Source: Phytobacter diazotrophicus | Lineage (GTDB): Bacteria > Pseudomonadota > Gammaproteobacteria > Enterobacterales > Enterobacteriaceae | NCBI GenBank assembly: GCA_004346725.1 | Contig: SMDE01000004.1 | Location: forward strand, 62,001-126,000 | Length of the DNA stretch: 64,000 nucleotides | Direction of reading: 5' to 3' | Shown: positions 29,601 to 37,443 of the stretch, piece by piece | How positions within the stretch are numbered: the stretch's first letter is position 1 | How the letters are laid out: the number at the start of each line of letters is the position of its first letter | The notes under the pieces: model-generated | The model's database searches: none | What the model saw: the letters and a program-made list of their open reading frames with translations, nothing else | Told to the model about the DNA's origin: nothing | Translations under genes and position numbers: made by a program

Positions 29601-30015
29601 CCAGCAGGGGAGGGATGAGCGCGCTACTGATAGCCAGCCGTATCCAGTCGCTTAGATTCTGTAGCGGGTTATACCAGGGCAAAAATTTGCGTAGTAGCAT
29701 GGCCCCGGTGACCGCTTCGATAACGTTGATAACCGTATACCAGATATTGACTGAACTGACCGAAAACAACTGAATGGTGGCCGCCACACTGCCCAACGAA
29801 CAGACGACGGCGATGCCCGGCCACATTTTTCCGGCGTGGCGATAAAACGCCACCATCATCAGGGCAGAGGGAAACCATAGCGGTGAGAGGTGCGTTCCGA
29901 AGCGGGTCAGTTGCAGCGAGAATAACGAAAAGATGAACGACAATAACCCCAAACTGAGCAGACGCAGTATAAGGTTAGGGGTGGCCATCAAGACTCGCTG
30001 ATTTTGTTTCATCAT
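26683..30015 (-). CDS. dgcE: Membrane diguanylate cyclase DgcE (YegE)
   Basis: An 1110-residue c-di-GMP signalling protein. An N-terminal MASE1 domain of about 8-10 membrane helices covers residues 1-~290. Three PAS/PAC units follow (NAMEYSAIGMALVG, ITLANEAGGIGIWEWE, ITLDSIGEAVLCTD starts), then a GGDEF cyclase domain with an intact active site RLGGDEFGLLLPD. The C-terminal EAL-like domain has no EAL motif and should be inactive as a phosphodiesterase. In E. coli DgcE is the top-level cyclase that feeds curli and cellulose control through PdeR/DgcM and CsgD. It is transcribed divergently from udk and converges on alkA. Confidence 0.95.
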   Translation of the reverse strand: MMKQNQRVLMATPNLILRLLSLGLLSFIFSLFSLQLTRFGTHLSPLWFPSALMMVAFYRHAGKMWPGIAVVCSLGSVAATIQLFSVSSVNIWYTVINVIEAVTGAMLLRKFLPWYNPLQNLSDWIRLAISSALIPPLLGGILVCLLVPTDNLVRTFMLWVLSEAIGALALVPIGVLFKPHYLLRHRKPQLLLETLATLAVTLCLSWLAMTWLPWPFTAVIVLLMWSAIRLPRMEAFLIYLITIMMVSLMMAAHPQVGILTPKTGAMLNAPWLPFLMILLPANVMTMVMYAFRAERKHISESEERFRNAMEYSAIGMALVGLQGQWLQANKALCNFLGYTQEELRLMTFQQLTWPEDLNKDLEQLDLLVRGEINTYSLEKRYYTRSGDLVWALLAVSVVRHADGSPRYFIAQVEDINDLKQTEWVNKRLMERITLANEAGGIGIWEWELEPDIISWDKRMFELYEVPSHIKPTWQLWYERILPEDREETERIIRDSLMSRIAFKLEFRIAVKDGIRHIRTLANRVLNRNGEVERLLGVNMDMTEVKQLNEALFQEKERLHITLDSIGEAVLCTDVDMNVTFMNPVAEKMSGWSQEQAMSQPLLNVLRITFGETGPSMENIHSGDMSRSAIEQDVVLHCRTGGTYDIHYSVTPLSTLDGQNIGFVLVIQDVTESRKMLRQLSYSASHDALTHLANRVNFETHLKRLLKSVQELHQRHALVFIDLDRFKAVNDTAGHAAGDALLRELSSLMLSMLRSTDILARLGGDEFGLLLPDCNVESARYISGRIIQSINDYHFMWEGRMHRIGASAGITIIDETNHQASEVMSQADIACYASKNNGRGLVTVYEALQGQMLQERSMMSLEEQWRMIKDNHLMMIARSVASPRVPETCNFWLLSLRLWTSEGEVMEERAFRAGLNEPELIRALDRRVFHEFFRNHATAVAAKGLGVALPLSAAGLSNSKLVDEILDLLEHGPMPGRLLHLMINADALMRQGKEIIDNLKKLRHAGCRIILSHIGQDLEIFNHLTPHTADYLLLDQELVTNVHGNLMDEMMVTIVQGHAQRLGLKSIAGPTNQPLMMDTLSGIGIDLIFGDTISQPQPLDMMLNTSYFAIN

Positions 30016-30369
30016 TACCGCTTAATCCGCAAACCCTATGTTGTCAGGAACGGCGTCCGGACGAGTTAAATATGAGTTCGGATTATGCTAGTACAAACAA
30101 TTTACAATTCCTATGCCGTCTGCTCAGAATTTGACATCATAATGTTATTAATTACTTAGTTTCGGGAAAAAAGCCGACAAGCGCTGTTAATTTGAACGTT
30201 CTGATTTGCGAAAAGTCGCATTTTGCAAAATAAGCACCGCGCTTTTTTCCCGAACGGCGTACAGGACGTATTCGACTGGTATCATGGACGCGAAATCCCT
30301 ATAATTGCCGCGTTTGACGCTCAGGCGTCGTCCTTCCTTTACATCCAGGTTAATCAGGTCGCTAAATTT
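30016..30369. other. Divergent promoter region between dgcE and udk
   Basis: About 350 AT-rich bases between the divergent dgcE and udk starts. It holds a perfect TATAAT (see the udk promoter) and a repeated attttgc/cattttgc motif near 30210-30230. I see no gene or structured RNA. Confidence 0.4.
30277..30305 (+). promoter_or_regulatory. Predicted udk promoter
   Basis: A perfect -10 TATAAT (30300-30305) lies about 65 bases upstream of the udk ATG. The -35 at the right distance is poor (tggtat), so the assignment rests on the -10. Confidence 0.4.
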
Positions 30370-31011
30370 ATGACTGATAAGTCACATCAGTGCGTCATTA
30401 TCGGCATCGCCGGCGCATCGGCTTCAGGTAAAAGTCTTATTGCCAGCACGCTTTATCGTGAACTGCGTGAGCAGGTGGGTGATGAGCATATCGGCGTTAT
30501 TCCGGAAGACAGTTACTATAAAGATCAAGGCCATCTGTCGATGGAAGAGCGTGTCAAAACCAATTATGACCATCCAAGCTCCATGGATCATAGTCTGCTG
30601 TTCCAGCATCTGCAGATGCTCAAAAGCGGCCAGGCCATTGAATTACCGGTCTATAGTTATGTAGAACATACCCGCACACCGGAAACTATTCACATCGAAC
30701 CGAAAAAAGTCATCATTCTTGAAGGCATTCTGCTGCTGACCGATGCGCGCCTGCGTGATGAGATGAACTTTTCTATCTTCGTTGATACCCCGCTGGATAT
30801 CTGCCTGATGCGCCGTATCAAGCGTGACGTGAACGAGCGTGGCCGTTCAATGGACTCGGTGATGGCACAATATCAGAAGACGGTTCGCCCGATGTTCCTG
30901 CAGTTTATTGAGCCTTCCAAGCAGTATGCCGATATCATCGTGCCGCGCGGGGGTAAAAACCGTATCGCCATTGATATTCTGAAAGCCAAAATCAGCCAGT
31001 TTTTTGAATAA
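30370..31011 (+). CDS. udk: Uridine kinase Udk
   Basis: A 213-residue cytosolic kinase of pyrimidine salvage that phosphorylates uridine and cytidine, preferring GTP in E. coli. The Walker A is [11 protein letters not shown] near the N-terminus (residues ~12-22). The [15 protein letters not shown] and [13 protein letters not shown] segments form the nucleoside site, IILEGILLL follows, and the LID arginines are in [15 protein letters not shown]. The ATG at 30370 (MTDKSHQ) reproduces the E. coli start; the open frame further upstream overlaps the promoter. dcd follows 82 bases later, and a hairpin (31049-31068) lies between. Confidence 0.96.
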   Translation: MTDKSHQCVIIGIAGASASGKSLIASTLYRELREQVGDEHIGVIPEDSYYKDQGHLSMEERVKTNYDHPSSMDHSLLFQHLQMLKSGQAIELPVYSYVEHTRTPETIHIEPKKVIILEGILLLTDARLRDEMNFSIFVDTPLDICLMRRIKRDVNERGRSMDSVMAQYQKTVRPMFLQFIEPSKQYADIIVPRGGKNRIAIDILKAKISQFFE

Positions 31012-31093
31012 TACATGATAGGCTGTACCCTTTAGTTTACTTTGCTTTGCCCCTGAACTGTCAGGGGCGTCATGCACGAAAGGAGAAAGTGCC

Positions 31094-31675
31094 ATGCGTC
31101 TTTGCGACCGAGATATTGAAGCCTGGCTGGATCAGGGGCGTCTGTCGATTACCCCGCGTCCCCCCGTTGAGCGCATTAATGGCGCGACTGTCGATGTCCG
31201 CCTGGGCAACAAATTTCGTACCTTCCGGGGGCACACTGCTGCGTTCATCGATTTGAGCGGGCCGAAAGATGAAGTGAGCGCGGCGCTCGATCGTGTAATG
31301 AGCGATGAAATCGTTCTCCCCGACGGGGAAGCATTTTTCCTGCATCCTGGGGAACTGGCGCTGGCGGTGACCTTTGAATCGGTGACATTGCCGGCTGACC
31401 TGGTGGGCTGGCTGGATGGCCGTTCTTCACTGGCGCGTCTGGGGCTGATGGTCCACGTCACCGCACACCGCATCGATCCCGGCTGGTCCGGCAGTATCGT
31501 GCTGGAGTTCTATAATTCTGGCAAACTGCCGCTGGCATTGCGCCCCGGTATGCTGATTGGTGCGCTGAGCTTTGAACCGCTCTCCGGCCCGGCCGACCGT
31601 CCGTATAACCGCCGCCAGGACGCGAAGTATCGCGATCAGCAGGGCGCGGTTGCCAGCCGCATTGATAAGGACTGA
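31094..31675 (+). CDS. dcd: dCTP deaminase Dcd
   Basis: A 193-residue homotrimeric enzyme that deaminates dCTP to dUTP, the main route to dUMP for thymidylate in enterobacteria. Trimer-fold motifs are visible: [11 protein letters not shown], the [20 protein letters not shown] segment, and the catalytic glutamate in [17 protein letters not shown]. It lies between udk and asmA as in E. coli. A perfect 8-bp hairpin (gcccctga/tcaggggc, 31049-31068) without a U tract precedes its ribosome site. Confidence 0.97.
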   Translation: MRLCDRDIEAWLDQGRLSITPRPPVERINGATVDVRLGNKFRTFRGHTAAFIDLSGPKDEVSAALDRVMSDEIVLPDGEAFFLHPGELALAVTFESVTLPADLVGWLDGRSSLARLGLMVHVTAHRIDPGWSGSIVLEFYNSGKLPLALRPGMLIGALSFEPLSGPADRPYNRRQDAKYRDQQGAVASRIDKD

Positions 31676-31700
31676 GTGATTTGTACCCGCTGAGGCTGCC

Positions 31701-33551
31701 ATGAGAAGAGTGTTAACCACGCTAATGATTTTACTGGTCGTGCTGGTAGCCGGCCTTTCGGCGTTGGTCGTCATGGTCAACCCAAACGATTTTCGTGACT
31801 ATATGGTGCGTCAGGTTGAAGCCCGTAGCGGCTATCAGTTGCAACTTGACGGCCCGCTGCGCTGGCATGTCTGGCCGCAACTGAGCATTCTCTCCGGGCG
31901 CATTACCCTGACCGCCCCGGGAGCGGAAGCTCCGGTGGTGAAAGCAGACAATATGCGCCTGGATGTTGGGCTGCTGCCGCTGCTCTCTCATCAGCTTCAG
32001 GTGAAGCAGGTCATGCTCAAAGGGGCGGTCATTCAACTGACGCCGCAGACCTATGCGGCACCAGAACATGATGCACCGGTGGCCCCCAAAGAGAACACGC
32101 TGCCGCAGGCTGCCGAAGATCGTGGCTGGTCGTGGGATATTGCCCGACTACAGGTTGCCGACAGCGTGCTGGTTTTCCAGCATGAAAACGACGAACAGAT
32201 TACCGTACGCGATATTCATCTGCAGATGGAACAGGATGCTACGCACCAGGCGACGCTGGACTTTTCAGGGCGCGTGAATCGCGATCAGCGCGATCTCTCG
32301 TTATCCCTGAAAGCGCAAGTGGATGCCAGCGATTATCCGACCCACCTCACGGCGGCGATTAGCGATCTGAAATGGCAATTGCAGGGTGGCGATGTCCCGG
32401 CACAGGGTATTGCGGGCGAGGGGAGCCTCTCCGCGCAGTGGCAGGGCGATCGTCAGCAAATTTCCATTAGCAATCTCCGTCTTAGCGCCAACGACAGCGC
32501 ATTTAGCGGCAAGGGCAGCGTCATTCTTTCCGCAAAACCGCAATGGCTGCTGGATTTACAGTTCGACACGCTGAATCTCGATAACCTGCTTGCGCCGAAA
32601 GAGACGGCTTCCACGGATGCTTCGACCGAACAACAGGGGCAGCAAGCGCAGGGGCGTATGCCGCGGCCGGTGATTGCCAATAGCGTACAGCAGGAATATA
32701 CCAGCCTGCGTGATTTCACCGCGCAGGTATCGCTTACCGCCAATAATATTCGCTGGCGCGGAATGCGTTTTGATAACGTCACCGGTCAGTTCTCTAATAA
32801 TGCCGGTTTGCTCAGCATCTCTACGCTGCAGGGCAAAATGGGCGATGGGGATATCTCTCTGCCCGGTATGCTGGATGTACGCCGTGATAAGTCACGTGCC
32901 GTCTTCCAGCCGCGGCTGGATAACGTCGAGATTGGCAATATTCTTAAAGCGTTCAATTACCCGATAGCCCTCACGGGTAAACTCTCTCTGGCGGGCGATT
33001 TTTCGGGTAGCCGGATTGATGCCGATGATTTCCGCCGTCACTGGCAGGGCGATGCCCATGTCGAGATAAAAGACAGCCAGATGGAAGGGCTGAACTTCCA
33101 ACAACTGGTCCAGCAGGCAGTTGCCCGTAGCAGTGATGTACAGGCGCAGGAAAATTACGATAACGTGACGCGTCTCGATACCTTCAGCACTGATTTGTCG
33201 CTGGACTCGGGCGTCATGACGCTGGCGGATATGCAGGGGCGTTCACCGTTGCTGAGCCTGTCCGGCCAGGGTGAAATGGACCTGGTGAAGGAGCAGTGTG
33301 ATACTCACTTCAACATTCGCGTACTCGACGGCTGGAAAGGCGACAGTAAACTGATTGATTACCTGAAATCTACTGACATTCCGCTGAACGTGTATGGTAA
33401 ATGGCAGTCACTGAATTACAGCCTGCAGGTCGATCAGATTTTACGTAAGCATTTGCAGGATGAAGCGAAACGCCGATTGAATGAGTGGGCGGATCGCAAC
33501 AAAGACAGCCAGAACGGTAAAGACCTGAAAAAACTGCTCAATAAACTGTAA
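31701..33551 (+). CDS. asmA: AsmA family outer-membrane assembly protein
   Basis: A 616-residue protein anchored by an N-terminal membrane helix (TLMILLVVLVAGLSALVVMV) with a long periplasmic beta-rich body. The N-terminal AsmA signature region (YQLQLDGPLRWHVWPQLSI) and the C-terminal AsmA_2 segment (LDLVKEQCDTHFNIRVLDGW) are present. AsmA-like proteins are thought to act as bridges in phospholipid transport to the outer membrane; E. coli asmA was found through suppressors of OmpF assembly defects. It follows dcd by 25 bases, and a hairpin separates it from the convergent yegH. Confidence 0.95.
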   Translation: MRRVLTTLMILLVVLVAGLSALVVMVNPNDFRDYMVRQVEARSGYQLQLDGPLRWHVWPQLSILSGRITLTAPGAEAPVVKADNMRLDVGLLPLLSHQLQVKQVMLKGAVIQLTPQTYAAPEHDAPVAPKENTLPQAAEDRGWSWDIARLQVADSVLVFQHENDEQITVRDIHLQMEQDATHQATLDFSGRVNRDQRDLSLSLKAQVDASDYPTHLTAAISDLKWQLQGGDVPAQGIAGEGSLSAQWQGDRQQISISNLRLSANDSAFSGKGSVILSAKPQWLLDLQFDTLNLDNLLAPKETASTDASTEQQGQQAQGRMPRPVIANSVQQEYTSLRDFTAQVSLTANNIRWRGMRFDNVTGQFSNNAGLLSISTLQGKMGDGDISLPGMLDVRRDKSRAVFQPRLDNVEIGNILKAFNYPIALTGKLSLAGDFSGSRIDADDFRRHWQGDAHVEIKDSQMEGLNFQQLVQQAVARSSDVQAQENYDNVTRLDTFSTDLSLDSGVMTLADMQGRSPLLSLSGQGEMDLVKEQCDTHFNIRVLDGWKGDSKLIDYLKSTDIPLNVYGKWQSLNYSLQVDQILRKHLQDEAKRRLNEWADRNKDSQNGKDLKKLLNKL

Positions 33552-33569
33552 CGCCGGGAGCCCCGGCGT
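33551..33569. terminator. Hairpin between convergent asmA and yegH
   Basis: An 8-bp GC-rich stem (acgccggg/cccggcgt) with a 3-base loop begins at the last base of the asmA stop, 4 bases from the yegH stop. It is a likely bidirectional 3'-end hairpin with no strong U tract. Confidence 0.5.
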
Positions 33570-33572
33570 CAG

Positions 33573-35156
33573 TCAGACCTGATAATCCAGTTCGTCGCCC
33601 GTATTCAGGGCGATGATCTGGACCTTCTGCACGCGGTGGCTTTCCACCTCCAGCGTTTTTACGACATAGTCGCCTACCTGAACTTCTTCCCCTGGCGTCG
33701 GGATCCGTTGCAGATACTCCATCAGTAGCCCGGCGATCGTGTGGTATTCCCGCTTTTCATCCAGCGGCAGCGGGACATATTGCACCAAATCTTCCAGCGG
33801 CATATGGCCATTCGCGGTCCAGCTACCGTCACTGTTTTTCTGAATGTCGTGGCGGGCATCGATCTCCTCAACTTCATTCGGCAGATTGCCGGCGATGGTC
33901 TCCATCACGTCGCTCAGGGTGACCACACCTTCAACCGAACCGAACTCATCGACCACAAACGCAAAATGGGTGCGGGCACTACGAAACTGCTCCAGCGCCT
34001 GCAGCAGTGGCAGGGTTTCCGGGAATACCAGCGGCTGGCGGATCAATACGCGCAGATCCAGCGGCTCACCACGCAGGGACTGTTGCAGTAAATCAATAAT
34101 ATGTACCACGCCCAGCAAATCACTCTCTTCATTGCCACCGGTCACCACTATGCGCGTATGCTGGTTTTTCTCCAGCAGATCGCGAATCTCCGCTTCCGGG
34201 GCGTTCAAATCGATATGTTCAATATCATGATGGGAGGTCATGATACTGCTAACGGTACGCTGATTGAGGTTAAGCACCCGTCCAATCATCCGCCGCTCTT
34301 GCGGGTTAAAAAGCTGGCTACTGTCATGGTCGACCAGCAGTGAAGAGGTTTCAGCATCAAGCTCCGCATCCTCTTTTTTGCCGCTCAGCAGGCGCAAGAC
34401 GGCTTCTGTAGTACGCTGGCGTAAGGTCTGGTTGGCTGAGAGGAAACGGCGACGGTTGAAGATAGCAAGCTGATTAAGCGCTTCAATCATGACCGAGAAG
34501 CCTATCGCGGCATACAGGTAGCCTTTCGGGATATGGAAACCAAAGCCTTCGGCGACAAGGCTAAAGCCAATCATCAGCAGAAAGCTCAGACAAAGAATGA
34601 CAATCGTCGGGTGGCTGTTTACAAAACGCGTCAGCGCTTTGCTGGCAAGCAGCATCAGCGAGATGGCGACAATCACGGCGGCCATCATGACAGCCAGATG
34701 ATCAACCATCCCGACTGCGGTAATCACTGAGTCGAGAGAGAAAACGGCATCCAGGACGACGATTTGCGCTACCACGGCCCAAAACTTCGCCCTGCGCCGT
34801 TGCGTGGGGTTATCGCTGTCCTTACCTTCCAGGCGTTCATTGAGTTCCACGGTGGCCTTAAAGAGCAGAAACAGGCCGCCGAAAAGCATAATGAGATCGC
34901 GCGCGCTGAAACTGAGGTCGCGGAAGGAAAAAAGAGGATTGGTGAGCGTAACCAGCCATGAGATAGACGCAAGCAGTAGCAGGCGCATGACCATCGCCAG
35001 TAGCAGCCCTGTGACACGGGCACGGTCGCGTTGCGCCGGTGGGAGTTTTTCCGCAAGTATCGCGATAAAAACCAGGTTATCAATGCCGAGCACGAGTTCG
35101 ATCACTATCAGCGTAATCAGACCGGCCCAGATTGATGGATCGGCAATCCATTCCAT
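33573..35156 (-). CDS. yegH: TerC/CorC-type inner-membrane protein YegH
   Basis: A 527-residue membrane protein. The N-terminal TerC-like domain has about seven helices (residues ~10-235), with acidic residues in [17 protein letters not shown] and [16 protein letters not shown] pair of CBS domains follows (about 300-430; [15 protein letters not shown] and [19 protein letters not shown]). The C-terminal CorC_HlyC transporter-associated domain is at ~440-525. The layout suggests metal-ion transport regulated by nucleotide binding; in E. coli the function is not established. It is monocistronic, divergent from the colanic acid operon. Confidence 0.94.
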   Translation of the reverse strand: MEWIADPSIWAGLITLIVIELVLGIDNLVFIAILAEKLPPAQRDRARVTGLLLAMVMRLLLLASISWLVTLTNPLFSFRDLSFSARDLIMLFGGLFLLFKATVELNERLEGKDSDNPTQRRRAKFWAVVAQIVVLDAVFSLDSVITAVGMVDHLAVMMAAVIVAISLMLLASKALTRFVNSHPTIVILCLSFLLMIGFSLVAEGFGFHIPKGYLYAAIGFSVMIEALNQLAIFNRRRFLSANQTLRQRTTEAVLRLLSGKKEDAELDAETSSLLVDHDSSQLFNPQERRMIGRVLNLNQRTVSSIMTSHHDIEHIDLNAPEAEIRDLLEKNQHTRIVVTGGNEESDLLGVVHIIDLLQQSLRGEPLDLRVLIRQPLVFPETLPLLQALEQFRSARTHFAFVVDEFGSVEGVVTLSDVMETIAGNLPNEVEEIDARHDIQKNSDGSWTANGHMPLEDLVQYVPLPLDEKREYHTIAGLLMEYLQRIPTPGEEVQVGDYVVKTLEVESHRVQKVQIIALNTGDELDYQV

Positions 35157-35636
35157 CGTATGTGTAACACCTTATCAATTCTAACAATTGTCGTTATCTG
35201 ATCATGGATAAAGCCCATCTAAATTGCAATGCCGGTATGCGATTTATCTTATTTGTGATTGCGGCAGGGAATATATTAAAAATCTATTTCCTTATTAATA
35301 TTGGGATTATTCGCGCCAGCAAATGAAAAGACCTTTTCGGATATTTCGCATGCGTAAATGCAGGTAAGGATTTTGTCAATATCAATAAAATCCTAAAAAC
35401 CTAAATATTTGCTCTTAATATTATTCTTAAAAATATGTTTAGGGCGGGATGTTGCCTTGCCTGTAATTCGCTTAGCTGCAACAATTCCTCCAGCATGTTT
35501 CAAATATACCTGTGAAGTTATTTTTAATGCAGCTAAACAGCGTAAATCCTTATGACTGCCGTATTTAAGGCATCCAGGAATATTCTCTATCAGGTTCGGG
35601 GTACAAAAGGGTGTTTTCAATAACTTACTGTTTAAT
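35157..35636. other. AT-rich upstream region of the colanic acid operon
   Basis: About 480 AT-rich bases between yegH and the JUMPstart element. It holds the candidate RcsAB box (35416-35429) and presumably the operon promoter, implying a long untranslated leader before wza. No gene is convincing; a 75-codon minus-strand frame (35393-35620) has no ribosome site or family features. Confidence 0.5.
35416..35429 (+). promoter_or_regulatory. Candidate RcsAB box
   Basis: taatattattctta matches the RcsAB consensus TAAGATTATTCTCA at 12 of 14 positions and lies about 435 bases upstream of wza. RcsA/RcsB activation of the colanic operon from a distant upstream box is known in E. coli; use of this exact site is inferred. 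Confidence 0.6.
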
Positions 35637-35676
35637 CAGTGGATTGGTAGCTGAAAGCCAAGGGCGGTAGCCTGCC
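35637..35676 (+). promoter_or_regulatory. JUMPstart element with ops site (colanic operon)
   Basis: cagtggattggtagctgaaa followed by gccaagggcggtagcctgcc matches the 39-bp JUMPstart consensus. The ops core GGCGGTAGCCTG (35663-35674) pauses RNA polymerase and recruits the antiterminator RfaH, needed to transcribe this ~23-kb operon through its internal hairpins. Confidence 0.88.
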
Positions 35677-35851
35677 TGACAGCATGTCAAAAAGTCTGGA
35701 TTATTCTGTCAATAGCATGTGGTTGAATAAGCGATTTTTAGGACTGATACCAGTTATATTAAGTTTCGATTAACTGCATTCTGCTTCCGTTATGATCAGT
35801 CGCTTATTTAAATACACAGGATAATTACTCTGCAAAAGTGATAATTAATCA

Positions 35852-36991
35852 ATGATGAAATCCAAAACGAAATTGATACCATTATTGGTGTCCATGAGCT
35901 TGATGAGTGGCTGCACAGTTTTTCCCGGTAGCAATATGTCAACATCGGGAAAAGATGTGATTAAACAACAAGACGCCGATTTTGATTTAGACCGCATGGT
36001 GAATGTCTATCCATTGACGCCACGTCTGGTTGAACAATTACGTCCGCGACCGAATGTCGCCCAGCCGAATATGTCGCTGGATCAGGAAATCTCAAACTAT
36101 CAATATCGCGTTGGCCCAGGGGATGTGCTTAGCGTTACCGTCTGGGACCACCCTGAACTGACCACACCGGCCGGCCAGTACCGCAGTTCAAGCGACACCG
36201 GTAACTGGGTACAGCCCGATGGCACCATGTTCTATCCCTATATTGGCAAAGTTCACGTTGTGGGGAAAACCCTTGGCGAAATCCGCAGTGATATTACCAG
36301 CCGCTTAGCGACGTACATCGCTGACCCGCAGGTGGACGTTAATATCGCCGCCTTCCGTTCGCAGAAAGCCTATGTCTCCGGGCAGGTCAACAAATCAGGC
36401 CAGCAGGCCATCACCAACGTTCCGCTGACGGTTCTGGATGCGATTAACGCCGCGGGCGGACTGACCGATGCCGCCGACTGGCGCAATGTGGTGCTGACAC
36501 ATAACGGCAAAGAACAACGTATCTCCCTGCAGGCGCTGATGCAGAACGGCGATTTGAGCCAAAACCGTCTGCTCTATCCGGGGGACATCCTTTTCGTACC
36601 GCGTAATGACGATCTGAAAGTCTTCGTAATGGGTGAAGTTAAAAAACAGAGCACCCTCAAAATGGACTTCAGCGGTATGACGCTGACCGAAGCGCTGGGT
36701 CAGGCCGAGGGCATCGATCTGACAACCTCCAACGCCAGCGGCATCTTCGTTATTCGTCCGCTGAAAGGCGAGAACGGTCGCGGCGGCAAGATTGCCAACA
36801 TCTATCAGCTTGATATGTCCGATGCGACATCGCTGGTGATGGCGACTGAATTCCGCCTCCAGCCGTATGACGTGGTGTATGTGACGACCGCACCGGTTGC
36901 TCGCTGGAACCGTCTCATCAATCAGTTGCTGCCAACCATCAGTGGCGTTCGCTACATGACGGATACGGCGCGCGACATTCACACCTGGTGA
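35852..36991 (+). CDS. wza: Colanic acid export outer-membrane lipoprotein Wza
   Basis: A 379-residue outer-membrane channel for group 1-type polysaccharide export. The lipoprotein signal ends in the lipobox LMSGC with lipidated C21. The poly-export domain ([22 protein letters not shown]), SLBB domains ([24 protein letters not shown]) and the C-terminal amphipathic helix forming the barrel ([14 protein letters not shown]) are all present. It is the first gene of the colanic acid operon. Wza forms an octamer and contacts Wzc. Confidence 0.96.
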   Translation: MMKSKTKLIPLLVSMSLMSGCTVFPGSNMSTSGKDVIKQQDADFDLDRMVNVYPLTPRLVEQLRPRPNVAQPNMSLDQEISNYQYRVGPGDVLSVTVWDHPELTTPAGQYRSSSDTGNWVQPDGTMFYPYIGKVHVVGKTLGEIRSDITSRLATYIADPQVDVNIAAFRSQKAYVSGQVNKSGQQAITNVPLTVLDAINAAGGLTDAADWRNVVLTHNGKEQRISLQALMQNGDLSQNRLLYPGDILFVPRNDDLKVFVMGEVKKQSTLKMDFSGMTLTEALGQAEGIDLTTSNASGIFVIRPLKGENGRGGKIANIYQLDMSDATSLVMATEFRLQPYDVVYVTTAPVARWNRLINQLLPTISGVRYMTDTARDIHTW

Positions 36992-36997
36992 TAGGCG

Positions 36998-37441
36998 ATG
37001 TTTAACAAAATTCTGGTGGTGTGTGTGGGGAACATTTGCCGTTCCCCCACGGCGGAGCGGCTGTTGAAAAAGTATCAGCCCGCATTAACGGTGGAGTCAG
37101 CCGGTCTCGGGGCGCTGGTAGGTAAAAGCGCGGATGCGGAAGCAACGCGCGTGGCAGAGAAAAACAATCTGTCCCTTGAAGGGCATTGCGCCCGGCAGAT
37201 TTCCGGAAAAATGTGCCGTGATTTCGACCTGATTCTGGTCATGGAAAAACGGCATATCGCCGCACTGTGCGAAATCGCGCCGGAAATGCGCGGCAAAGTG
37301 ATGCTGTTTGGTCACTGGGACGATGAACGTGAAATTCCCGATCCGTATCGCAAAAGCCGCGACGCCTTTGAGGCTGTTTACACCTTACTTGACCAGTCTG
37401 CCCGCCAGTGGGCGCAGGCACTGAACGCTCAGCAGGGATAA
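36998..37441 (+). CDS. wzb: Low-molecular-weight tyrosine phosphatase Wzb
   Basis: A 147-residue cytosolic phosphatase that dephosphorylates the C-terminal tyrosines of Wzc, keeping the polymer export cycle running. The P-loop CVGNICRS (C9 nucleophile, R15) and the general-acid loop PDPYRKS are intact. It starts 6 bases after wza and ends 2 bases before wzc. Confidence 0.96.
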   Translation: MFNKILVVCVGNICRSPTAERLLKKYQPALTVESAGLGALVGKSADAEATRVAEKNNLSLEGHCARQISGKMCRDFDLILVMEKRHIAALCEIAPEMRGKVMLFGHWDDEREIPDPYRKSRDAFEAVYTLLDQSARQWAQALNAQQG

Positions 37442-37443
37442 CA

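Noticed and set aside
31049-31068. Hairpin between udk and dcd as a terminator
   Set aside because: The stem is perfect but there is no U tract and dcd follows closely; I mention it in the dcd entry but do not call a terminator.
35393-35620. 75-codon minus-strand frame upstream of wza
   Set aside because: Overlaps the candidate RcsAB box and leader, lacks a ribosome site and has no recognisable features.
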